Part shown: in pieces, positions 8,259 through 14,383 of the stretch
Layout: the number at the start of each line of letters is the position of its first letter
Numbering within the stretch: position 1 is the first letter of the stretch
DNA from: an uncultured Collinsella sp.
GTDB taxonomy: Bacteria; Actinomycetota; Coriobacteriia; Coriobacteriales; Coriobacteriaceae
Assembly (NCBI GenBank): GCA_900544425.1
Contig: UQUX01000008.1
Location: forward strand, 1 to 26,849
Reading direction: 5' to 3'
Length of the DNA: 26,849 nucleotides
Notes under the pieces: generated by a model
The model's input: the letters and a program-made list of their open reading frames with translations, nothing else
Database searches by the model: none
What the model was told of the DNA's origin: nothing
Position numbers and translations under genes: made by a program

Positions 8259-10208
8259 CTAGAGCTCGCAGGCAACCTTGTAGCCATCGCCGATGGCATC
8301 GCGAATGTTGCCGCACTTGTTGGCGTCGCCCAGCACGTGGGTGGTAACGCCAGCTGCAGCCAGGTCGTCGGCCAGCTTGGTGTTGGGACGGTAACCCATC
8401 GCCAGCACCAGCGTATCGGCACCGGTGATGGTGTGGACCTCGCCGTCCTTTTCGTAACTGATGGTGTCCCCGGTGATTTCGGTCACCTTGGCCTCGGTCA
8501 GCACGTGAACGCCCTTGGAGAGCATGCGCGTGATGAGCACCGCGCGACCGGCGCCGCCCTCGTTAGCGGCGAGCGTCTTGGTCATCTCGATGACGGTGAC
8601 ATCGCGATTGGCCGGCGACAGGTCGTTGACCAGCGGGGCCAGGTAATCTGCCGTCTCGCAGCCAACGGTGCCGCCGCCCACAATGACGATCTTCTTGCCC
8701 GGGAAAGCCTTGCCACCCAGCAGGTCGTCAGCCGTCATAACCTGCTTAAAGCCCTGCATGAAAGCAGGAGCGATGGGCTCGGCGCCATAAGCCAGGACAA
8801 CCTCGTAGCCCGCGTAGTCACGCTGAATGTCCTCGGCAGTAAGCTCGGTGCCAAATATGCACTTCACGCCCGCCTCGGCCAGACGACGGTACTGATACTT
8901 GATCACGCGGGTGAGCTCCTGCTTTGCTGGCGGAACGGCCGCGATGCGCATCTCGCCGCCCGGTTCGTCCTGCTTGTCCACGAGCACCACGTTGTGGCCG
9001 CGCTTGGCGGCAATGAACGCCGCCTCCATGCCCGCAGGACCAGCGCCCACAACCAGTACGTTCTTGGCCTCGGCGGCAGGCTCGTAACCGGCCTCGTCGC
9101 GCTCAACATCGGGGTTGACGGTGCAGGAGATGCGCTTGCCGAACATGATGCCGTTCAGGCAGCGCAGGCAGCCAATGCAGGGGCGGATGTCGTCGGCGTT
9201 GCCGGCAGCGGCCTTATTGCAGAACTCGGCATCGCACAGATTGGCGCGGCCCATCATGCAGATGTCGGCAGCGCCGTCCTCGATCAGCTCCTCGGCGATC
9301 CAGGCCTCGTTAATGCGACCGACGGTGGCGACGGGAATCTTGACGTGCTTTTTGATCTCGCGCGAGCAGGCGGCATGCGAGGCCTGCTGGGTACCGGCGG
9401 CGGGAATTGCGGAGCCGCGCTTGATGGTGGTACCACCCGACACATGAATCATGTCGACGCCGGCCTTCTCCAGGCGACGCGAGACGTAGATCATGTCGTT
9501 GAGGGTCAGGCCGCCATCGGTGTACTCGTCGCCCGAGATACGGACGTCGATGATAAAGTCCTTGCCGCAGCGCTCGCGAATCTCGGCGATGACCTCGAGC
9601 AAGAAGCGCATACGGGCGTCGAGCGAGCCGCCGTACTCATCGGTACGCTTGTTATAGAGCGGGGTCAAAAAGCCGCCGAGCATACCGTGGGCGTGAGCCG
9701 CGTGGACCTCGACGCCATCGACACCGGCCTTCTGCATACGCACAGCGGCGTCGCCAAACTGATGCGTGAGCTCGTGAATCTCATCGACCGTAATGGGGCG
9801 CGGCGCCTCGCGGGCATAGGACGGGCCCACAAAGGACGGAGCGATCAGGCGCGGCGTGCCCGGAATGTTAAAGGCCATGTAGGCGGGGTGGAAGAGCTGC
9901 GGCATGATCTTGCAGCCGTACTCGTGGACGGCCGCGGCGAGCTTTTCCCAACCGGGGATAAACGTGTCGTCGTAGCAGCACATGTCACCCGGCAGATAGG
10001 TATAGGTGGGCTCGACCGTCACGACCTCGGTAATGATGAGGCCAACGCCGCCCTTGGCACGAGCACGGTAATGATCGACCAAGTCGTCGGTCACGTAGCC
10101 ATGATCGGCCAGGTTCGTGGACACCGGCGGCATAAAGACGCGGTTCTTGACCTCGGTCGTACCGACCTTGATCGGGCTAAAGAGCATCGGATAGGCGGAT
10201 GACTCCAT
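8259..10208 (-). CDS. Old Yellow Enzyme-family NADH:flavin oxidoreductase with Fe-S cluster and FAD domain
   Basis: The protein is 649 aa with the layout of 2,4-dienoyl-CoA reductase, enoate reductase and BaiCD/BaiH-type enzymes. An FMN TIM barrel occupies about 1-335 (KNRVFMPP, HAHGMLGGFLTP, RTDEYGGS, GRINEAWIAEELI, MMGRANL). A cysteine cluster at C344, C347, C350 and C362 (CIGCLRC then SCTVNP) should hold a 4Fe-4S centre. A C-terminal FAD/NAD(P) domain has GAGPAGMEAA near 388 and GGGTVGCE further on. It probably reduces an electron-poor C=C bond, but the substrate cannot be told. ATG at 10208 is preferred to 10289 because AGGAAG lies about 5 bases upstream and homologues start near the PMLFSPIKVG segment. 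A perfect dyad lies just upstream. Confidence 0.9.
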   Translation of the reverse strand: MESSAYPMLFSPIKVGTTEVKNRVFMPPVSTNLADHGYVTDDLVDHYRARAKGGVGLIITEVVTVEPTYTYLPGDMCCYDDTFIPGWEKLAAAVHEYGCKIMPQLFHPAYMAFNIPGTPRLIAPSFVGPSYAREAPRPITVDEIHELTHQFGDAAVRMQKAGVDGVEVHAAHAHGMLGGFLTPLYNKRTDEYGGSLDARMRFLLEVIAEIRERCGKDFIIDVRISGDEYTDGGLTLNDMIYVSRRLEKAGVDMIHVSGGTTIKRGSAIPAAGTQQASHAACSREIKKHVKIPVATVGRINEAWIAEELIEDGAADICMMGRANLCDAEFCNKAAAGNADDIRPCIGCLRCLNGIMFGKRISCTVNPDVERDEAGYEPAAEAKNVLVVGAGPAGMEAAFIAAKRGHNVVLVDKQDEPGGEMRIAAVPPAKQELTRVIKYQYRRLAEAGVKCIFGTELTAEDIQRDYAGYEVVLAYGAEPIAPAFMQGFKQVMTADDLLGGKAFPGKKIVIVGGGTVGCETADYLAPLVNDLSPANRDVTVIEMTKTLAANEGGAGRAVLITRMLSKGVHVLTEAKVTEITGDTISYEKDGEVHTITGADTLVLAMGYRPNTKLADDLAAAGVTTHVLGDANKCGNIRDAIGDGYKVACEL

Positions 10209-10237
10209 ACAGGCTTCCTTTCGTTTGAGCCGCTCGG

Positions 10238-10276
10238 CGGCAGTTGCTGATGTACCTATCGTATCAGCAACTGCCG
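10238..10276 (-). promoter_or_regulatory. Perfect 14-bp dyad upstream of the flavoenzyme gene (operator candidate)
   Basis: CGGCAGTTGCTGAT at 10238-10251 and its exact reverse complement at 10263-10276 are separated by 11 bp. The centre lies about 48 bp upstream of the ATG at 10208. On the minus strand a TACGAT -10-like hexamer falls inside the spacer. There is no U-tract, so an operator is more likely than a terminator. Confidence 0.5.
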
Positions 10277-10310
10277 TATCCTCAGTCATACATGCCCAAA
10301 CGCCGGTCGG

Positions 10311-10511
10311 CTAATGAATACCGCGGCCCAAGTCTTCGGCGATTTTGTCCACGCCCTTAAACGCGGCACAGGTCTTTTTGTTGGAGCAATGCCCCGTGCA
10401 AACGCCACCCTGAGCGCAGTCGGCGCAGGTGCCCTTGCGGTAGATGCGCACGCACACGGCGACAAACGCAATACCGATAACAGCCAGTACAACAATATCG
10501 ATAGGTGCCAT
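10311..10511 (-). CDS. FeoB-associated Cys-rich membrane protein
   Basis: The protein is 66 aa. Residues about 4-24 form one transmembrane helix, followed by a basic segment and a cysteine-rich tail (CADCAQGGVCTGHCSNKKTC, six cysteines). This matches the small proteins found next to feoB in Firmicutes and Actinobacteria. Their exact role in ferrous iron uptake is not settled; metal delivery or pore assembly are suggested. The ATG at 10511 has GAGGAGG 6 bases upstream. It lies downstream of feoB on the same strand but after a terminator, so it may be expressed partly on its own. An AGTTAACCAC half-site at 10526-10535, like the arms upstream of feoA, overlaps its ribosome-binding region. Confidence 0.88.
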   Translation of the reverse strand: MAPIDIVVLAVIGIAFVAVCVRIYRKGTCADCAQGGVCTGHCSNKKTCAAFKGVDKIAEDLGRGIH

Positions 10512-10628
10512 AGCAAGCCTCCTCTAGTTAACCACCACTTACTTTACTCCATTCTCCACCTACCAAAAAGGGACAGGTTTATTTTAGTCGGTTTTATCTG
10601 CGGAAACGCCACATCTCCCCCACCAAAA

Positions 10629-10657
10629 AGCCCGAGTGTCGCTGGGACACCCGGGCT
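10629..10657 (-). terminator. feoB terminator
   Basis: A 12-base stem with one G-T pair, 10629-10640 with 10646-10657, and a 5-base loop is followed on the minus strand by TTTTTGG. It lies 30 bp beyond the feoB stop. The short stretch at 10565-10580 beyond it carries another GGGACAGG repeat. Confidence 0.85.
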
Positions 10658-10686
10658 CGTGGAAAGGGGTTAATCCTTATTCGGAT

Positions 10687-13014
10687 TTAAGCGGAAACTG
10701 CGGCGGAAGCAGTGTTGGTCTCGTCCTCGTCGGTCCAAGCGTGCTTGGGCATGGGACGGAAAATCTGGAAGAGCATCGCAACCAGCAGCACGACGGCCAC
10801 AATCGTCCAGAAACCAAACTGTCCGAGCGCGAACAGGTTGTAGAACTGGTTGATGAACAGACCGATCACCCAAGCGAAGGCGCACTCGTAACCGATGGCG
10901 ATCGCAGTCCACTTGCCCGAGTCCATCTGGTTGCGGATGGTACCAATGGCGGCGAAGCAGGGGGCGCACAGCAGGTTGAAGGCACCGAAGGCCACGCAAG
11001 CGCCCATGGTCGGGAACATACCGGCAAATGCGGTCCACAGGCTCGGGTCGGTCTCGCCGGCGTCGGCAACGGAGAGCAGCGAACCGGCGGTTGCGACGAC
11101 GTTCTCCTTGGCAACGAGGCCAGAGACGGACAGCGCGGTTGCCTGCCAGGTGCTAAAGCCGAGCGGGGCGAAGATCCAGGCGACCAGGTTGCCCAGCATG
11201 GCGAGCACGGAGTAGTCCATGAACTCCTCGGGGATGCCCTCCATGGCAGGCAGGAAGCCAAAGGCGCCGTTGTAGCTACCAAAGTTGGAGAGGAACCACA
11301 CCACGACGGTAGAGGCGAAGATGACCGTGCCGGCCTTCTTGATAAAGGCCCAGCAGCGCTCCCACACGTGCAGCGCCCAGGAACGGATCGCCGGGAAGTG
11401 GTAGGCGGGAAGCTCCATAACGAACGGCGTCGGGCGACCGGCGAAGAGCTTGGTCTTCTTGAGCATGAGGCCCGAAGCGATGACGGCAAAGACGCCCAGG
11501 AAGTAGAAGAGCGGGCTGATCCATGCGGCCGTGGTGGAAGAATCGCCGATGATGGAACCCATGAGCAGGGCGATGATCGGCAGCTTAGCGCCACAGGGAA
11601 TGAACGTGGTGGTCATGACCGTCATGCGACGGTCCTTCTCGTTCTCGATGGTCTTGGTGGCCATGACGCCGGGGACGCCGCAGCCCGAGGACACGAGCAT
11701 GGGGATAAAGGACTTACCGGACAGGCCAAAGCGGCGGAACACGCGGTCCATGATGAAGGCGACGCGGGCCATGTAGCCGCAGTCCTCCAAGAAGGACAGC
11801 ATGACGAACAACAGGAACATCTGCGGGACGAAGCCGAAGATGGCGCCCAGGCCGCCGACGATACCGTCACAGACGAGCGAATCGACCAGGCCACCGTCCT
11901 CGGTGCCGCCCGCCACAAGGGCATCGTGCACCACGGTGGTGATACCCGGGACATAGGGGCCGTACTGTGCCGGGTCGACCGAATCGGCGTCGTCGCCCGC
12001 AGCCTCGACAGCTGCGTCGTAGGCGTCGCGACCCTGGCCGAGCACATACCAGCCGTCGGTGCCGAAGAGCTGGTCGTTGGTGAAGTCGGTCACCGTGCCG
12101 CCCAAGGTGGAAACGGCGATGTAGTACACGCAGAACATGATGACCACAAAGATCGGCAGGCCCAGAATACGGTTGGTAACCACGCGGTCGATCTTCTCGG
12201 AGGTGCTCATCTTTGCCGGAGCCTTGGTGAGGCACTCGTCGATGATGTGGGCAATAACGCCGTAGCGCTCGCCGGTGATGATGGACTCGGCATCGTCGTC
12301 GCAGTCCTGCTCGCACCGGGCGACCAGCTCCTCCACGCGAACGGCCTTCTCCTTGGTGAGGTTGATGAGCTTGCAGGCGTCCGCGTCGCGCTCGAACAGC
12401 TTGACGGCGTAATAGCGGCGTTTGTTGGCGGGAACGCTCGCCGGAAGGTTATTCTCGATATGCGTCAGAACGTCCTCGATGGAGGAATCGAACTTGTGCT
12501 CCGGCACCTCGCCCTTGGAAGCAGCGGACTTCTTAACCTGCTCGAAGAGCTCCTTGATGCCCTTGTTCTTAAGAGCCGAGATCATCATGACCGGGCAGCC
12601 GAGCTTCTTGGAGAGCTTGTCCGTGTCAATCTTGTCGCCGTTCTTCTCGACCAAGTCGGCCATGTTAAGGGCAACGACCACGGGCAGGCCGGTCTCGATA
12701 ACCTGAAGCGCCAGGTACAGGTTGCGCTCGAGGTTGGTGGCATCGACAACCTGGACGACCACATCGGGCTCGCCGCTCATGAGGTAATCGCGCGAGCATT
12801 GCTCCTCGGGGCTGTAGGGGGAAAGCGAGTAGATGCCGGGGAGGTCCGTGATGGTAACGTTCTTGTCGCTCAGAAGCTTGGCTTCCTTTTTCTCAACCGT
12901 GACGCCGGGCCAGTTGCCAACGTAGCCGTTGGCGCCGGTAATCAGGTTGAAAAGCGTGGTCTTGCCGCAGTTGGGGTTACCCGCCAGCGCGACATGGATC
13001 TGAGAATCCGCCAT
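10687..13014 (-). CDS. feoB: Ferrous iron transporter FeoB
   Basis: The protein is 775 aa. The N-terminal G domain has G1 GNPNCGKTT (12-20), G2 region GVTVE, G3 DLPG and the FeoB-type G4 NMAD, followed by a helical spacer to about residue 270. The membrane part has two Gate regions with conserved cysteines (SSGCGVPGVMATKT and FIPCGAKLP; LLCAPCFAAIGT) and about ten helices. It imports Fe2+ across the cytoplasmic membrane using GTP-dependent gating. An acidic loop near 325-365 (AYDAAVEAAGDDADSVD) extends an extracytoplasmic segment relative to E. coli FeoB. The ATG at 13014 has AAGAAGGA 4 bases upstream. It lies 123 bp downstream of feoA, with a dyad in between. Confidence 0.97.
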   Translation of the reverse strand: MADSQIHVALAGNPNCGKTTLFNLITGANGYVGNWPGVTVEKKEAKLLSDKNVTITDLPGIYSLSPYSPEEQCSRDYLMSGEPDVVVQVVDATNLERNLYLALQVIETGLPVVVALNMADLVEKNGDKIDTDKLSKKLGCPVMMISALKNKGIKELFEQVKKSAASKGEVPEHKFDSSIEDVLTHIENNLPASVPANKRRYYAVKLFERDADACKLINLTKEKAVRVEELVARCEQDCDDDAESIITGERYGVIAHIIDECLTKAPAKMSTSEKIDRVVTNRILGLPIFVVIMFCVYYIAVSTLGGTVTDFTNDQLFGTDGWYVLGQGRDAYDAAVEAAGDDADSVDPAQYGPYVPGITTVVHDALVAGGTEDGGLVDSLVCDGIVGGLGAIFGFVPQMFLLFVMLSFLEDCGYMARVAFIMDRVFRRFGLSGKSFIPMLVSSGCGVPGVMATKTIENEKDRRMTVMTTTFIPCGAKLPIIALLMGSIIGDSSTTAAWISPLFYFLGVFAVIASGLMLKKTKLFAGRPTPFVMELPAYHFPAIRSWALHVWERCWAFIKKAGTVIFASTVVVWFLSNFGSYNGAFGFLPAMEGIPEEFMDYSVLAMLGNLVAWIFAPLGFSTWQATALSVSGLVAKENVVATAGSLLSVADAGETDPSLWTAFAGMFPTMGACVAFGAFNLLCAPCFAAIGTIRNQMDSGKWTAIAIGYECAFAWVIGLFINQFYNLFALGQFGFWTIVAVVLLVAMLFQIFRPMPKHAWTDEDETNTASAAVSA

Positions 13015-13089
13015 TCAATCCTTCTTCCTTGTGCGTCCGCGCTGCTTTCTCCGCGCGGGCTGGATAATGTGCTTCAAAGTTGCTGCATT

Positions 13090-13109
13090 AAGTTAGAAAA
13101 ACCTAACTT
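13090..13109 (-). promoter_or_regulatory. Dyad between feoA and feoB, candidate metal-regulator site
   Basis: AAGTTAG and CTAACTT flank a 6-bp A-rich spacer, about 76 bp upstream of feoB. On the minus strand it reads TTAGGTTTTTCTAACTTAA, which resembles one side of the DtxR/IdeR consensus. TGCA on both sides extends the symmetry imperfectly. It suggests separate control of feoB within the cluster. Confidence 0.35.
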
Positions 13110-13137
13110 TATCTGCAGAAATATACGCCGCGAGCCC

Positions 13138-13359
13138 TTACTGGACCTCGACGACAGCCGCCTCCTCCTTGCGAATGGAAAGCTCGTAGCCGCGCACGTT
13201 GATCTCGACCGGATCACCGAGCGGTGCAACCTTCACGACCTTGAACGAAGTGCCCTTGATGAGCCCCAAGTCCATAAGGTGGCGGCGAAGCGCACCCTCA
13301 CCGTGAAGCTTGACGATGGTGGAGCTCTCGCCCACCTTGACGTCACCCAACGTCTTCAT
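13138..13359 (-). CDS. feoA: FeoA-family protein (second copy)
   Basis: The protein is 73 aa, a single SH3-like FeoA domain: an N-terminal strand, the RRHLMDLGLIKGTSFKVVK core, and the C-terminal strand block GYELSIRKEEAAVVEV. FeoA binds the cytoplasmic side of FeoB and supports iron uptake. The ATG at 13359 has GGGGG about 8 bases upstream. It is the middle gene of the feo cluster, 38 bp after the first feoA. Two different FeoA proteins before one FeoB are common in Firmicutes-like clusters; they may form a heteromer, which is inference. Confidence 0.93.
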   Translation of the reverse strand: MKTLGDVKVGESSTIVKLHGEGALRRHLMDLGLIKGTSFKVVKVAPLGDPVEINVRGYELSIRKEEAAVVEVQ

Positions 13360-13397
13360 CCTCTTGTCCCCCTTTCGGTTTTTTGAAATGCAGCAGA

Positions 13398-13640
13398 CTA
13401 ACCGACGGTCATGATGTGCATGGCCACCTTGGAATCGATGCCAAAGCGCGCGCCCAGCACCGTGACGATGATATTGGCGCCACTCGAGCTCACCACGTGG
13501 ATTTCGTTGCCCTCGACAAAGCCGAGGTCCTTGAGGTGATGTTTCATGTCCTCATTGCCCTTTACACGAGACACGCGCACGGTTTCGCCCGCTTTTACCA
13601 TCGAAAGCGGCATGGCCGGCATCTGCGGTCCGCAAGACAT
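13398..13640 (-). CDS. feoA: FeoA-family protein (first copy)
   Basis: The protein is 80 aa, again an SH3-like FeoA domain (GETVRVSRVKG, MKHHLKDLGFVEGNEIHVV, GARFGIDSKVAMHIMT). It differs from the second copy mainly by an N-terminal extension with Cys3 and several Met residues (MSCGPQMPAMPLSM). The ATG at 13640 has TAGGAG 6 bases upstream. It is the first gene of the feo cluster and lies just downstream of a perfect 15-bp inverted repeat likely to control the whole unit. Confidence 0.93.
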   Translation of the reverse strand: MSCGPQMPAMPLSMVKAGETVRVSRVKGNEDMKHHLKDLGFVEGNEIHVVSSSGANIIVTVLGARFGIDSKVAMHIMTVG

Positions 13641-13682
13641 GAGTTGCTCCTAACGTCAGTTCGTCCTCAACATCGACGTGAT

Positions 13683-13736
13683 AAAAGTTAACCACGTCTA
13701 TGTTCGCTTTAGTAAACTAGCACGTGGTTAACTTTT
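13683..13736 (-). promoter_or_regulatory. Perfect 15-bp inverted repeat upstream of feoA (operator candidate)
   Basis: AAAAGTTAACCACGT at 13683-13697 and its exact reverse complement at 13722-13736 flank 24 bp. The near arm is 42 bp from the feoA ATG, so the dyad should overlap the feo promoter. The AGTTAACCAC part recurs once, at 10526-10535, before the FeoB-associated gene. A metal-responsive repressor binding as two dimers, or looping, would fit; the protein is not in this window. Confidence 0.55.
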
Positions 13737-13788
13737 TGGAAAGGGTCTCTATTCAGTTTTCGAAAAAGTTTCCTATACGAAACAAAAA

Positions 13789-13819
13789 GGCGCGGCAAAG
13801 GACCATCCTTTACCACGCC
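13789..13819 (-). terminator. Terminator of the HPr-like gene
   Basis: A 14-bp stem with two G-T pairs, 13789-13802 with 13806-13819, has a 3-base loop. TTTTT follows on the minus strand at 13788-13784. It starts 9 bp past the stop codon at 13829. Confidence 0.87.
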
Positions 13820-13828
13820 CTATCATGC

Positions 13829-14077
13829 TTAGAGCGAGAGATTTCTGATCGACGTAACGCAGGAAGCCTCGTCTACGCCCGAAACGCGGAAGATGATGTC
13901 CTCGCCGCACTCGCCGTAGAGAGCCATGAGTCCCATGACATCGCGGCCATCCGTGTGGCGATCGCCGATACTGACTGACACGTCGCAACGATGCTTGGCA
14001 ATGATGTCATAGAGCAGCGCAACCGGGCGGGCATGCAATCCCAACGGATCTTTAATCGTCTTTGTAAACTCGACCAT
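13829..14077 (-). CDS. HPr-family phosphocarrier protein with Asp at the Ser46 position
   Basis: The protein is 82 aa. His15 in GLHARPVA is the site phosphorylated by enzyme I in the PTS. The regulatory-site motif, normally KSIMGVMSL, reads RDVMGLMAL, so residue 46 is Asp and not Ser; the codon is GAT on the coding strand. HPr kinase therefore cannot modify this protein at that site, and it may mimic the seryl-phosphorylated form. ATG at 14077 is chosen because GGGAGGGG lies directly upstream and the family start matches; an in-frame ATG at 14122 would add 15 residues. A TACAAT hexamer at 14137-14132 could be the -10 box. No other PTS gene is adjacent. The role in sugar transport, in regulation, or in a dedicated system cannot be settled here. 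Confidence 0.88.
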   Translation of the reverse strand: MVEFTKTIKDPLGLHARPVALLYDIIAKHRCDVSVSIGDRHTDGRDVMGLMALYGECGEDIIFRVSGVDEASCVTSIRNLSL

Positions 14078-14176
14078 GTCCCCTCCCACGACATCGTACA
14101 TTCGGCTGGCAAACCCAGCCATGTGGTAGTTATTGTAGCGTTAGATGCTTGTTGAAGCCCGCCAGAAGGCTCAACC

Positions 14177-14284
14177 GGAAAGTGCGACCCGTTATTTGGC
14201 TGGATTCTGGGACGCAGTTTCCCAAAGGGGCCTGTTTGGGAAACTGCGACCCGTTTTGGACGCAAATTCTGGGACGTAGTTTCC
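14177..14284. repeat. Two direct repeats forming an internal palindrome in the 306-bp gap before HPr
   Basis: A unit of about 47 bp occurs at 14177-14223 and 14238-14284. Each begins GGAAA-G/C-TGCGACCCGTT and ends TTCTGGGACG-C/T-AGTTTCC. The end of the first and the start of the second are near-perfect reverse complements (14209-14224 against 14237-14252), so the pair can also fold as a hairpin. No reading frame is supported here. The rest of the gap 14078-14383 holds the HPr leader and the aspS terminator. Confidence 0.6.
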
Positions 14285-14330
14285 GCGACGCCCAGTCAAC
14301 CTATACCCTCGCAACCTCGGCGTATAAAAA

Positions 14331-14359
14331 ACGAGGGAAGACACACGTCCTTCCCTCGT
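14331..14359 (-). terminator. aspS terminator
   Basis: A perfect 10-bp stem, ACGAGGGAAG with CTTCCCTCGT, has a 9-base loop. TTTTTT follows on the minus strand. It lies 25 bp past the aspS stop. Confidence 0.9.
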
Positions 14360-14383
14360 TGCAAGCAAGATGTAGCCGCTCGC

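Noticed and set aside
8337..10202. Long plus-strand frame opposite the flavoenzyme, and a similar one at 14666-16540 opposite aspS
   Set aside because: Both are shadows in GC-rich DNA; the real genes show family motifs on the minus strand.
10636..13386. 916-codon open frame on the plus strand opposite feoB and feoA
   Set aside because: It is an antisense shadow of high-GC coding sequence. Its translation has no recognisable domain, it spans three genes and their gaps, and it has no ribosome site. FeoB is unmistakable on the other strand.
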